64,000 nucleotides of DNA. Source: an uncultured Prevotella sp. (GTDB lineage: Bacteria > Bacteroidota > Bacteroidia > Bacteroidales > Bacteroidaceae). The notes beneath the pieces were generated by a model. That model saw nothing but the letters and a program-made list of their open reading frames with translations. It had not been told where the DNA came from and searched no databases. The stretch is taken from positions 1-64,000 of the forward strand of contig CAMNII010000008.1 of assembly GCA_946540435.1 (NCBI GenBank), read 5' to 3'. The translations under genes and the position numbers were made by a program. Positions 47,873 through 57,458 of this stretch are shown here, piece by piece. Position 1 is the first letter of the stretch; every line of letters begins with the position of its first letter.

Positions 47873-48838
47873 ATGAAAATAGGAGATATCGCTTTTGGCG
47901 ACCACCCGCTATTCCTCGCTCCCATGGAAGACGTGACGGATATCGGTTTCCGACACCTGTGTAAACGCTATGGTGCCGCGATGGTCTACACGGAGTTCGT
48001 CTCTGCCGAAGCCCTCGTCAGGGATGTGAAGACGACCGTCAGGAAACTGACCATCAGCGACGAGGAGCGCCCCGTAGGCATCCAGCTCTATGGCCGCGAC
48101 GTGCCGCAGATGGTCGAGGCGGCGAAAATTGTGGAACAGGTAGGCCCCGACGTCATCGACCTGAACTTCGGCTGCCCCGTGAAGAAGGTGGCTGGAAAGG
48201 GTGCCGGCTCCGGCATGCTGAAGAACATCCCGCTCCTGCTCGCTATCACCCGCGAGGTGGTGAAAGCCGTCCATACGCCCGTCACCGTGAAGACACGGCT
48301 GGGATGGGACTGCGAACATATCATCATCGAAGAGCTGGCCGAACAGCTGCAGGACTGCGGCATCCAGGCACTGACCATCCATGGCCGCACCCGGTCGCAG
48401 ATGTATACGGGCACCGCCGACTGGGAACCCATCGGACGCGTGAAGGCGAACCCCCGCATACAGATTCCCATCATCGGCAACGGCGACATCCACTCGCGCC
48501 AGGAGGCGGACGACGCCTTCCGCCGCTACGGCGTTGATGCCGTGATGATCGGGCGTGCCACCTTCGGATGCCCGTGGCTGTTCTCGGCAGAGCCGCTCAC
48601 CACTGACCAGAAAATCGACATCCTCGAGGAACAGCTGCGCATCAACGTCGAACGTACGGACGAGCGGCGCGGCATCCTCCATACCCGCCGACACCTGGCT
48701 GCCAGTCCCCTCTTCAAAGGCATCCCCGACTTCCGACAGACGCGCATCGCCATGCTCCGCGCCGAACGCGTCGACGACCTCATGGACATCATCGAGTCGT
48801 GCCGCGACATCGTACGAACGCACGAACAGATGGACTGA
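47873..48838 (+). CDS. tRNA-dihydrouridine synthase
   Basis: LAPMEDVTDIGFRHLCKRYGAAMVYTEFVSAEAL, DLNFGCPVKKVAGKGAGS, LTIHGRTRSQMYTG. Confidence 0.95.
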   Translation: MKIGDIAFGDHPLFLAPMEDVTDIGFRHLCKRYGAAMVYTEFVSAEALVRDVKTTVRKLTISDEERPVGIQLYGRDVPQMVEAAKIVEQVGPDVIDLNFGCPVKKVAGKGAGSGMLKNIPLLLAITREVVKAVHTPVTVKTRLGWDCEHIIIEELAEQLQDCGIQALTIHGRTRSQMYTGTADWEPIGRVKANPRIQIPIIGNGDIHSRQEADDAFRRYGVDAVMIGRATFGCPWLFSAEPLTTDQKIDILEEQLRINVERTDERRGILHTRRHLAASPLFKGIPDFRQTRIAMLRAERVDDLMDIIESCRDIVRTHEQMD

Positions 48839-48999
48839 TGGACAGAAGAACAGAAGGACAGAAAAACAGAAGAACTGACGTTAAAACCCATCAAGACGAA
48901 CCACTAATATCCCCAAACGACCAAACCACCAAACGACTAATAACCACCAAACGACTAATAACCACCAAACGACTAATAACCACCAAACGACTAATAAAT
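48835..48999. repeat. GGACAGAAGAACAGAA repeat followed by CCACCAAACGACTAATAA tandem repeat
   Basis: CCACCAAACGACTAATAA occurs about four times before the ATG at 49000. Confidence 0.93.
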
Positions 49000-50472
49000 A
49001 TGAACAGAAAAGCTACCATCCACTTAGAAGAAGAGGCAGCACGCTGTCTTCTCTGCACCGACGCCCCCTGCACAAAAGCATGCAAGCAGGGCGACCCCGC
49101 ACGCGCCATCCGCGCCATCCGCTTCGACAACGCCGCCATCGCCGCACGGTGGGTGGCAGCATGTTCTGACGACGACCTGCAGGCTGCCGAAGAGGCCTGC
49201 ATCCATTACGACCGACCCATCAGGATCAGCGCACTGGCGAAACAGCTCCCGACGCCCACCGAGGAGCACGCTGCCGACCTACAGATAACATTCTGCGGCA
49301 TACGCTGCGAGAATCCTTTCTTCCTCGCCTCGTCGGCGATATGTACGAACTACGAGATGGTGGCACGGGCCTTCGAGATGGGATGGGCCGGCGTATACTA
49401 TAAGACCATCTGCATGGACGACATCCATGAGGTGTCGCCACGCTTCGATGCCGTCTCCCCGAACCCGTCGTCAGGAGAGGGCGGAGGGACATTCATCGGC
49501 TTTCGCAATATGGAACAGCTCAGCGAGAACCCTGTCGATGTAGACTTCGACATCCTCCGTCGCCTAAAGGAGAACTATCCCTCGAAAATCGTCATCGCCT
49601 CCATCATGGGCAACACCGAGGAGCAGTGGATAGAACTGGCGAAGATGGCTGAGCAGGCTGGTGTCGATGCCGTGGAACTGAACTTCTCCTGCCCGCAGAT
49701 GCGTATAGCAGGCATGGGGTCGGACGTAGGCCAGAATGCTGAGCTGGTAACCTTCTACACTGCTTTCGTCAAGCGGAACGTCAGCATTCCCGTCATCCCC
49801 AAGATGACGCCCAACATCACCCATATCAACCAGCCGGCCATGGGCGCCTACTTTGCCGGAGCCGATGCCATCTCGGCCATCAACACCATTAAATCGGTGA
49901 CGATGACGGGCCGGTCGGCCGTCAGCGGCAAGAAGACCATCTCCGGCTATTCCGGACGTGCCGTAAAGCCCATTGCCCTGCGTTATGTCCTTGAGATGAC
50001 GAAGAACCCCATCATGAAGAATGTGGAGTTCAGTGGCATCGGCGGCATAGAGACCTGGCGCGATGCGCTGGAATTCATCCAGCTGGGATGCCGTAACGTG
50101 CAGGTATGCACGGCCGTGATGCAATACGGCTATCGTATCATCGACGACCTGATTCTCGGCCTGCAAGACTATATGCACCAGCGGGGCGTCAGCCGGCTGG
50201 AAGACCTTGTCGGCGAGGAACTGCCTAACTTCGTCACGCCCGGTGAACTCGACCGTGGCACGATGGTCTATCCCAATATCAATCGCGACAAATGTATCGG
50301 CTGCGGCCGTTGCTATACGTCGTGCATGGACGGCGGTCATCAGGCCATTGATTTCGATACCGCCACACGCCAGCCCCGTATCATCGGCACCCGTTGCGTG
50401 GGCTGCCACCTCTGCCGACTGGTATGTCCCAGCGGAGCCATCGGCACGACACGGAGGATAGCAAAAAAATGA
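49000..50472 (+). CDS. preA: PreA-like dihydropyrimidine dehydrogenase subunit with N-terminal Cys-rich and C-terminal 2x[4Fe-4S] domains
   Basis: AARCLLCTDAPCTKACKQGDPARAIRAIRF; VELNFSCPQMRIAGMGSDVGQ; CIGCGRCYTSCMDGG, CVGCHLCRLVCP. Confidence 0.9.
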   Translation: MNRKATIHLEEEAARCLLCTDAPCTKACKQGDPARAIRAIRFDNAAIAARWVAACSDDDLQAAEEACIHYDRPIRISALAKQLPTPTEEHAADLQITFCGIRCENPFFLASSAICTNYEMVARAFEMGWAGVYYKTICMDDIHEVSPRFDAVSPNPSSGEGGGTFIGFRNMEQLSENPVDVDFDILRRLKENYPSKIVIASIMGNTEEQWIELAKMAEQAGVDAVELNFSCPQMRIAGMGSDVGQNAELVTFYTAFVKRNVSIPVIPKMTPNITHINQPAMGAYFAGADAISAINTIKSVTMTGRSAVSGKKTISGYSGRAVKPIALRYVLEMTKNPIMKNVEFSGIGGIETWRDALEFIQLGCRNVQVCTAVMQYGYRIIDDLILGLQDYMHQRGVSRLEDLVGEELPNFVTPGELDRGTMVYPNINRDKCIGCGRCYTSCMDGGHQAIDFDTATRQPRIIGTRCVGCHLCRLVCPSGAIGTTRRIAKK

Positions 50473-50479
50473 GTAATTA

Positions 50480-50590
50480 GAAATGCCCGCAAAGCGACTG
50501 ATAAACGGCGGCACGATGTTGCCCCTGCGGGAAGTGCCAGCCGTTTACAGGAGTCTTGTGGGTATCGACGGAGTCAATGAGAAATGAGTA
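50480..50590. repeat. Dispersed repeat family copy (GCCCGCAAAGCGACTGATAAACGGCGGCACGATGTTGCCCCTGCGGG...)
   Basis: Shared words with 61110-61420 and 62706-62835. Confidence 0.88.
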
Positions 50591-50754
50591 ATTATGATTA
50601 CTCCTGCCTGATTGTGGATAGTTGCTTTATTACGCGATATTGTGCGAGTCTATCAACATATCCCAAGGAGGGCTTGGTAATCATAATTACTCATTACTAA
50701 TTACTCATTACTAATTACTCATTCTTTCTTTCCTGTTTATTAATTAATAATGTG

Positions 50755-51828
50755 TTATTTCAGACTGCCGTAAACCTCGTCGGTGACGGGCTCGAGCCAT
50801 TCGTTGGAAACGTCGCCACCGATAGCGACATGGTTGGTGAGGTGCTGGAACCATGAGTCGCGCTGTGCGCCGTGCCAGTGCTTCACCTCGGCAGGGATAT
50901 CGATGATCATTCCGGGCTCGAGGGCGATAGGCTCCTTGCCCCACTCCTGATACCATCCCCGTCCGGCGACGCAGATGAGCACCTGATGAGCACCGTGATG
51001 GATGTGCCAGTTGTTACGGCATCCCGGTTCAAAGGTGACGTTGACATAGCTGGCCACGGAAGTATCGCTATCGGTGAGGTTGGCGGGCTTGACGGGTGCC
51101 ACATGGCTGTTGCCGATGAAATACTGAGCATACCCGGTGTTGGGCTGTCCTTTCGGCCATGCCCCTGCGTTGGCATCGGCGGCACTGTCGGACTGCGACA
51201 GCCCGTTGTCGCTGAGCCAGCGGCAGAGTTCGTCGACCTGTTCCTGGCTATTGCCCATGTTCACGGCACCGGCCTTGTGGGCTGCCAGCTGCGGTGCTAC
51301 GCCTTTCAGTGCCGACAGTGCCGACAGGGTAACGAGTTCGCGGTCGGCGGCTGTCAGCTGGTCGCCGGCGAAGATATCGCCGAAGAGGTGGCTCTTCAGG
51401 TAGTAGTCGTTCTGCGGACAGAAGATGTAGTCGAAGGGTTTCCCGGAGAGACGTGTCTGTACGTCGGTACCCTGCCGGAGGGCCTGTTCGGCATTGTCCC
51501 ACAGGGCAGGCCGGGTGAATGCCTTGCCTTCGTTGTCGGTGATGCCGGCAGCGTGACGGTCGGCGAGTACGCGCTGCAGCGTTCCCAGCGCATTCAGTGA
51601 GCGCGGGAAGCCTGTATAGGCATAGAGTTGCGAGAAGGCCTCTTTGAGTTCGTTGATGGTGACGCCGCTGTCGAGGGCCTGTCGGATGGCGGTGTCGAGA
51701 CGTTCCTGGTCGCCTTGAGCCTCAAGGGCTGCGCAGGCACACAAGGAAAGCTGGCGCGTGGTCAGCGTCTGTGCAGAAATATTCATTGCTGTTATGAGTG
51801 TTAAAAGAATGATTGTCAGTCGTTGCAT
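50755..51828 (-). CDS. Secreted carboxymuconolactone decarboxylase-like / cupin fusion protein
   Basis: TTRQLSLCACAALEAQGDQERLDTAIRQAL, TAADRELVTLSALSAL; cupin NVTFEPGCRNNWHIHHGAHQVLICVAGRGWYQEWG. Confidence 0.85.
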   Translation of the reverse strand: MQRLTIILLTLITAMNISAQTLTTRQLSLCACAALEAQGDQERLDTAIRQALDSGVTINELKEAFSQLYAYTGFPRSLNALGTLQRVLADRHAAGITDNEGKAFTRPALWDNAEQALRQGTDVQTRLSGKPFDYIFCPQNDYYLKSHLFGDIFAGDQLTAADRELVTLSALSALKGVAPQLAAHKAGAVNMGNSQEQVDELCRWLSDNGLSQSDSAADANAGAWPKGQPNTGYAQYFIGNSHVAPVKPANLTDSDTSVASYVNVTFEPGCRNNWHIHHGAHQVLICVAGRGWYQEWGKEPIALEPGMIIDIPAEVKHWHGAQRDSWFQHLTNHVAIGGDVSNEWLEPVTDEVYGSLK

Positions 51829-51954
51829 AGGCCGTTTATACGTTTGAAGAGTTCATACTCACGATGTTGCCATCACCGTTATCGCCTGCAAAGTTACGAA
51901 CAAAATCTTTTCATGGAGTAATCCATTTTACGGATTTATTTACCTTTTTTACCG

Positions 51955-52300
51955 AACGCACGCATAGCGACCGATTATTTTCAAGCCGACGCTGCCCCTG
52001 CGGGGAGGCTTAGAAGTTAACGGGGGGCTTGCGGGTGAAGACGAAGTCAACGCACGCATAGCGACCGATTATTTTCAAGCCGACGCTGGCTACGCCTTCA
52101 CCCTCAAGACTCCCTATAACGACAAAACCTCCCCGCGGGGCAACGTCGGTTTGTCGTTATCCGGTCGCTTTGAGTGCGTTGCCCCTGCGGGGTTTCTGTC
52201 CCCCGGGAAACGGGGGAACCGAAGGGGGGTATAGAAGTCATCAAGGGGCTTGCGGGTGAAGACGAAGTCAACGCACCCTATGCGACCGATAAATGGCGGC
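51955..52300. repeat. Mosaic repeat array (GCATAGCGACCGATTATTTTCAAGCCGACGCTG / GGGCTTGCGGGTGAAGACGAAGTCAACGCA)
   Basis: GACGAAGTCAACGCAC at about 52036 and 52260; GCGACCGAT three times. Confidence 0.9.
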
Positions 52301-52309
52301 GGGCCATGT

Positions 52310-52462
52310 TCATCTTTTCCTGACCAGTTCTATGGCTTCCTTCCCTGTGAGGTGTTCGATATCAAGCCTGATGATCAGCATCCGGGCGAAACCTTTTTCC
52401 AGTTCCTGCAGCAGGGCTTCCTCGTCGTTAGGGTTGTACCTGTTTGAGGGCGTTGGCCGCAT
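52310..52462 (-). CDS. Possible 50-aa small protein overlapping the ispG 3' end
   Basis: Frame-shifted ORF MRPTPSNRYNPNDEEALLQELEKGFARMLIIRLDIEHLTGKEAIELVRKR*; below the ORF-track cutoff. Confidence 0.4.
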   Translation of the reverse strand: MRPTPSNRYNPNDEEALLQELEKGFARMLIIRLDIEHLTGKEAIELVRKR

Positions 52463-53846
52463 CGCTTTCGATGAGGTGGAGCAGGTGGTCTACGGCATCG
52501 TCCTCGGGAATGTTTTTTTCTACACATTCTTTCCCGCGATAGAGCGACACGCGCTTCGGTCCGGCTCCCACATAGCCGTAGTCGGCATCGGCCATCTCTC
52601 CGGGGCCGTTGACGATACACCCCATGATGGCAATCTTCACGCCGACGAGGTGGCTTGTGGCTTTCTTGATGCGGGCGATGGTCGTCTGCAAGTCGTAGAG
52701 GGTGCGTCCGCAACCTGGACAGGAGATGTATTCTGTCTTCGTGAACTTGATACGCGCAGCCTGTAGGATGGCGTCGGCGAGTGCCTGTGCCTGTTCGCTG
52801 CTGAGGAGCGGAGTATGGATGACGAGGTTTGTGGCACGGCGGTCGATGAGCAGCGACCCGGCAGCCATGGCCGCCTTCAGCTGCAGTTCGTCGGTGTTGG
52901 CAGCATGGAGGTACAGGTGGAGGGTGTCGCCGGCTATCCACATGTGCTCTCCGTCGCCGTCTTCCTGAAGGGGCAGCGGCAGGCTGTCAGTGAGTTCTAC
53001 TAACTTGCGGGCTACGGGGATTTCGTTTTCCGGCTCCTCGCTGAGCGACACACGGATGGTATCGCCGATGCCCTCGGTGAGCAGTGCGCCGATGCCCAGT
53101 GCGCTCTTGATACGTCCGTCTTCGCCTTCACCTGCTTCTGTGACCCCGAGATGCAGGGGATAGTGCATGTCCTCACGGTCCATGGCGCTGACGAGCAGTC
53201 GTACGCTCTGTACCATGACGACGGTGTTTGACGCTTTGATGGAGATGACAACGTTGTTGAAGTCGTGTCTACGGAAGATGCGCAAGAATTCCATGCAGCT
53301 CTCAACGATGCCGGCCGGCGTGTCGCCATAGCGGTTGCGGATGCGGTCGGACAGCGAGCCGTGGTTCACACCGATGCGCACGGCGGTATGATGCTCCTTG
53401 CAGATGTTGATGAACGGTATGAGGCGCTCCTCTATCTTGGCGAGCTCCTGCCGGTATTCCTCATCGGTATATTCCTGTTTCTTGAAAGTCCGCGCGGGGT
53501 CAACATAGTTGCCGGGGTTGATGCGCACCTTCTCCACATATTGCGCGGCGACATCGGCCACATTGGCGTTGAAGTGGACGTCGGCAACGAGCGGGGTATG
53601 GTATCCCCGGCGGTTAAGCTCGGCTTTGATGTTTTTCAGGTTCTCGGCTTCGCGTGTACCTTGTGTGGTGAGTCTGACGAGTTCGCCACCGGCCGTGATG
53701 ATGCGGATGGCCTGTTCCACGCAGGCGACGGTGTCGTTGGTATTGGTGGTAGTCATCGACTGCACGCGGATGGGGTTGTCGCCGCCGATGGCGGTATTGC
53801 CGATGGTGACGGCAATGGTGGGGCGTCTAATTGGTTTTGTATTCAT
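52428..53846 (-). CDS. ispG: 4-hydroxy-3-methylbut-2-en-1-yl diphosphate synthase
   Basis: NPIRVQSMTTTNTND, RINPGNY, VNHGSL, CPGCGRTLYD, GCIVNGPGEMADADYGYVG. Confidence 0.95.
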   Translation of the reverse strand: MNTKPIRRPTIAVTIGNTAIGGDNPIRVQSMTTTNTNDTVACVEQAIRIITAGGELVRLTTQGTREAENLKNIKAELNRRGYHTPLVADVHFNANVADVAAQYVEKVRINPGNYVDPARTFKKQEYTDEEYRQELAKIEERLIPFINICKEHHTAVRIGVNHGSLSDRIRNRYGDTPAGIVESCMEFLRIFRRHDFNNVVISIKASNTVVMVQSVRLLVSAMDREDMHYPLHLGVTEAGEGEDGRIKSALGIGALLTEGIGDTIRVSLSEEPENEIPVARKLVELTDSLPLPLQEDGDGEHMWIAGDTLHLYLHAANTDELQLKAAMAAGSLLIDRRATNLVIHTPLLSSEQAQALADAILQAARIKFTKTEYISCPGCGRTLYDLQTTIARIKKATSHLVGVKIAIMGCIVNGPGEMADADYGYVGAGPKRVSLYRGKECVEKNIPEDDAVDHLLHLIESDAANALKQVQP

Positions 53847-54333
53847 ACGTCACTTCTGCGAGTGCTTGGTTTGCTTTTTCTATTTTCTGTCCGAGTGTCG
53901 CCTTGTGGTCTTCCACCTGCTGCGCAACGGTGCTGTCGGCAAGGGCGATGATCTGTGCGGCGAGGATGGCGGCATTCTGTGCGGCATTGACGCCGACGGT
54001 GGCCACGGGTATTCCCGGTGGCATCTGAACGATGCTCAGCAGGGCGTCGAGGCCGTCGAGCATGCCTTTTATGGGTACGCCGATGACGGGCAGCGTGGTC
54101 TGTGCGGCGATGACGCCGGGTAGTGCTGCCGACATTCCTGCTGCGGCAATGATGACGCGCAGGCCACGCTCCTTGGCGCTTTTGGCAAACTGCTCCACGG
54201 CGGCCGGTGTGCGGTGTGCAGAGAGGGCATTCACTTCGAAGGGGATGTGGTGGTCGTTGAGCCACTGGCAGGCTTTCTCCATGACGGGCATGTCACTGGT
54301 TGAGCCCATGATGATACTGACGAGCGGTTGCAT
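53827..54333 (-). CDS. purE: N5-carboxyaminoimidazole ribonucleotide mutase
   Basis: VSIIMGSTSDMPVMEKA, LSAHRTPAAVEQF, AAAGMSAALPGVIAAQTTLPVIGVP. Confidence 0.96.
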   Translation of the reverse strand: MQPLVSIIMGSTSDMPVMEKACQWLNDHHIPFEVNALSAHRTPAAVEQFAKSAKERGLRVIIAAAGMSAALPGVIAAQTTLPVIGVPIKGMLDGLDALLSIVQMPPGIPVATVGVNAAQNAAILAAQIIALADSTVAQQVEDHKATLGQKIEKANQALAEVTYEYKTN

Positions 54334-54393
54334 GGTTGTTTCTATGGGTTATTGTTGTTTTGGTCTGTATTTCCGATAGGCGAGAGGGGATAT

Positions 54394-55074
54394 TTAGCTG
54401 ATGATGAAAAAGGCAATGGCAGCACCGAGGAGGAACCCGGTAACGACCTGTGCCAGGGAGTGCTGGCGGAGCATCATGCGGCTGGTGCCTACGAGGCCGG
54501 CGAGGAGGATGACCAGGCAGAGCCACCACAGCGGGTTGAAGTTGAACTTCGCGGCATAGGCAGCGAGGGCTCCTGCCACGCCGCCGATGGCTGCCGAGTG
54601 GGTAGAGATCTTCCACCATACGTTGACGACGGCGCAGCAGATCTGTATGGCCAGCGAGGCCACGAGGATGCTGCTCATGAAATGGGGTATGCGCAGGTTG
54701 TTCATCAGGTAGAAGCACATGAAATAGCAGACGATGGAGATGGTATACGGCACCATTCGGCGTTCTTTCTGCCCGATTTCCATGCGTGTCCATCCGAGCA
54801 TCTTCCGATAGTATCTGATGCATAGTGACGGCAGGAGAATCGTGAAGAAATAGACGATGGTCAGTACCAGTGCCTTATACTGCCAGGGGAATATCTGGTT
54901 GACGTAGCTCAGGAAGAGGAGCGCCGTCATGCCGACGATGGGCAGGTAGAAGGGTGTGAACACCACGCTCACCGCCCGTGCGAAGAGGAGCATCCCTCGC
55001 CGTGCCGCCGTCTTCGGATGGTGCGAGGGTCGTGGCAGATGCCGTAGTGTGTTGTTCACCGTCTGTGTTTCCAT
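54394..55074 (-). CDS. PAP2-like integral membrane protein
   Basis: Multiple TM segments, STHSAAIGGVAGAL, RMMLRQHSLAQVVTGFLLG. Confidence 0.65.
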   Translation of the reverse strand: METQTVNNTLRHLPRPSHHPKTAARRGMLLFARAVSVVFTPFYLPIVGMTALLFLSYVNQIFPWQYKALVLTIVYFFTILLPSLCIRYYRKMLGWTRMEIGQKERRMVPYTISIVCYFMCFYLMNNLRIPHFMSSILVASLAIQICCAVVNVWWKISTHSAAIGGVAGALAAYAAKFNFNPLWWLCLVILLAGLVGTSRMMLRQHSLAQVVTGFLLGAAIAFFIIS

Positions 55075-56567
55075 TACTTTCTTCTCAATCGTGCCGATGG
55101 GATATTCATCAGCTTGCGGTATTTGGTCACCGTGCGCCGGGCTATCGGCAGCCCGGCCTTCTTCATCTCCTCTGTCAGCGCCTCGTCAGAAAGAGGGTTC
55201 GCCGGGTCTTCACGGTCGATGATCTCCTTCAGTGCCAGACGCACACGCCGGATGGCCAACTCCTGACCATCGCTGGTGGTGTAGCTGTCGGTGAAGAAAT
55301 GGCGTAGCGGGAAGGTGCCCCACCGTGTCTGTGCATATTTCTCGTTGGCCACGCGCGACACCGTGGAGATGTCGAGTCCGGTCTTTGCGGCGATGTCCTT
55401 GAGCACCATCGGCCGCAGGTCGCTCTCATCGCCGCTTCGGAAATAATTCCGCTGCCAGTCGATGACGGCACGCATGGTGACGAAGAGCGTCTTCTGTCGC
55501 TGCCGGATGGCGTTGATATAGTTCTGTGCGCGCTCCACCTTCTCCTTGGCATAGAGCAGTGCTTCCTTGTCGCTGCGGCTCATCCCCTCGGGGTTGCGGC
55601 GGTAGGCGTCTATCATATCTGTGAACGATGCCGACACCTTCAGCTCAGGCACGTCTCCGTGGTTCAAGGAGAAAGACACCTCGCCGTCGTCACTCGTGTC
55701 GACGATGAAGTCAGGAGTAACCTGTTGGATGCTGCGCCCCTCGGTCTCGCCCAGCGCGGCGCCGGGCTTAGGGTTCAGCCGCCTTATCTCGCGACGCACG
55801 GCATCCTCGTCGTCGCTGCTGAGCTGCATCACCTGTCGGATGCGCTGCCAGTTATTCCGTCGGAACAGTTCGAAGTATTTACTGATCAGCTGCCGCGTGA
55901 GCATCACGACATGGCTCTCTGTCCTGCGGTTGAGCTGAATGAGCAGGCACTCCTGCAACGAGCGGGCACCGATGCCGGCAGGGTCGAAATGCTGGAGCAT
56001 GTCGAGCACCTGCTCCACCTCCTCTGCCGTTGCGTTGACATTCCATCGGAAGGCCAGCTCGTCGGCAAGGTCGTCGACGGTTTTGCGCAGCAGACCGTCG
56101 TCGTCAAGCGACCCGATGAGGTAGTCCATGATGTCGTGCTGCTTGTCGGTGAGCTCGAGTTCTCCCACTTGCTCGCGTATCTTGTCGTAGAACGATGTCG
56201 TATCGCCATACACCATCTCTTCGTAGTCGGCCTCGCCATTGTCGTCATCACTGCTGTATGTGGCAGTAGGCATGCGGTCGTCGCGGCCGAAACCTTCGAG
56301 AGCAGCGTCGAGGGCATCCTCCCGTTCCTGGCGCTCTTGTCCACCGTCGTCGCTGCTGTCGGGGGTGTCATAGGACTCGGAGGCCGTCAGGGCATCATCG
56401 GGAGCGTATGTCTCCAGTGCCGGGTTGTCGTCAGCCTCGGCCCTGACATGTTCCTCCAGTTCGGCAATAGGCATGCTCAGCAGCCGCACAAACATCATCT
56501 GCTGTGCCGACAGCCGCTGTTGCTGTTGCTGCTGTTGTTCCTGCCGTTCTATAAGTTTCTGTGACAC
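55074..56567 (-). CDS. rpoN: RNA polymerase sigma-54 factor
   Basis: DIAAKTGLDISTVSRVANEKYAQTRWGTFPLRHFF; RPN-box-like RRTVTKYRKLMNIPSARLRR. Confidence 0.95.
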   Translation of the reverse strand: MSQKLIERQEQQQQQQQRLSAQQMMFVRLLSMPIAELEEHVRAEADDNPALETYAPDDALTASESYDTPDSSDDGGQERQEREDALDAALEGFGRDDRMPTATYSSDDDNGEADYEEMVYGDTTSFYDKIREQVGELELTDKQHDIMDYLIGSLDDDGLLRKTVDDLADELAFRWNVNATAEEVEQVLDMLQHFDPAGIGARSLQECLLIQLNRRTESHVVMLTRQLISKYFELFRRNNWQRIRQVMQLSSDDEDAVRREIRRLNPKPGAALGETEGRSIQQVTPDFIVDTSDDGEVSFSLNHGDVPELKVSASFTDMIDAYRRNPEGMSRSDKEALLYAKEKVERAQNYINAIRQRQKTLFVTMRAVIDWQRNYFRSGDESDLRPMVLKDIAAKTGLDISTVSRVANEKYAQTRWGTFPLRHFFTDSYTTSDGQELAIRRVRLALKEIIDREDPANPLSDEALTEEMKKAGLPIARRTVTKYRKLMNIPSARLRRK

Positions 56568-56632
56568 GATGATTAATTAGTAATTAGTAATTAGAAATTA
56601 GTAATTATGATTAGCCCTGCCGGGGTGGGATA

Positions 56633-57313
56633 CTACTTCTCGTTTCTCATTTCAAAGAATTCCTGCATCTGTGCGGCGGTGGCGGCCAGTTCCTCCGGAC
56701 GCCCGTTGCCATAGCGGTCCCAGACGGCCTGGCAGTGCTCCAGAAGCGGGTGGATGGTAAACTCGTCACGATGGAGGATAGGGTCGCAGAATTTAAAGAC
56801 GTCCATCACCTCTACCACCTGGGCTGGTGTCAGACGTATCATCTTTGCCAATTCCTTGACATCAGGCGTCTCCGCAACCATAGTCGTCGGTGTCAGGCGA
56901 AAGTATCGGTCGAGGATGACTATCAGGTGGACAGGCATCAGCACGGCCATCCACGGCTCGCCGTCGTCAACGGCAAGCGGCCGGAAGTCGCGCTCAAAGG
57001 TCTCGTTGGTCTCCACACCGTCGTAGAAGTCATCGCCCAGGCCAAATCCTTTCATCTGGCGCAGGCGCTCCACGGCTTGCTGCAGACGTTTCGGACTGCG
57101 GCTGTAGGTCCGCCATAGGCGCTCCAGCCGCGGCTCCGACAGTTGGCGCAAGCGGAACATCTGCGAATACAGAAACTGCGGAGGAATATGCAGCTCCAAT
57201 GCCAGGTTCACCATTCCTCTTGAATAAACACCTTTCACACCTACCGGCTTACGGAGATACTCCTGGATGAGCAGCAGCCAGTAGTCGTCGTTCCATTGCG
57301 TTTTCTTTGCCAT
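56633..57313 (-). CDS. Hypothetical protein
   Basis: MAKKTQWNDDYWLLLIQEYLRKPVGVKGVYSRGMVNLALELHIPP...; tail RNEK* lies in a repeat-like sequence. Confidence 0.6.
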   Translation of the reverse strand: MAKKTQWNDDYWLLLIQEYLRKPVGVKGVYSRGMVNLALELHIPPQFLYSQMFRLRQLSEPRLERLWRTYSRSPKRLQQAVERLRQMKGFGLGDDFYDGVETNETFERDFRPLAVDDGEPWMAVLMPVHLIVILDRYFRLTPTTMVAETPDVKELAKMIRLTPAQVVEVMDVFKFCDPILHRDEFTIHPLLEHCQAVWDRYGNGRPEELAATAAQMQEFFEMRNEK

Positions 57314-57458
57314 AACTCCCGCTTTCTTTATCTTTTGCAAAATTACGTGTTTTTTCCGACAATCGTCTCTTTTATTATAAAGAAAATAGCGCCTGCACAT
57401 GTTTTTTTCAGAAAAACAATGCCTTTTATCAAAAAAAACGTTACTTTTGCAGCAACGT

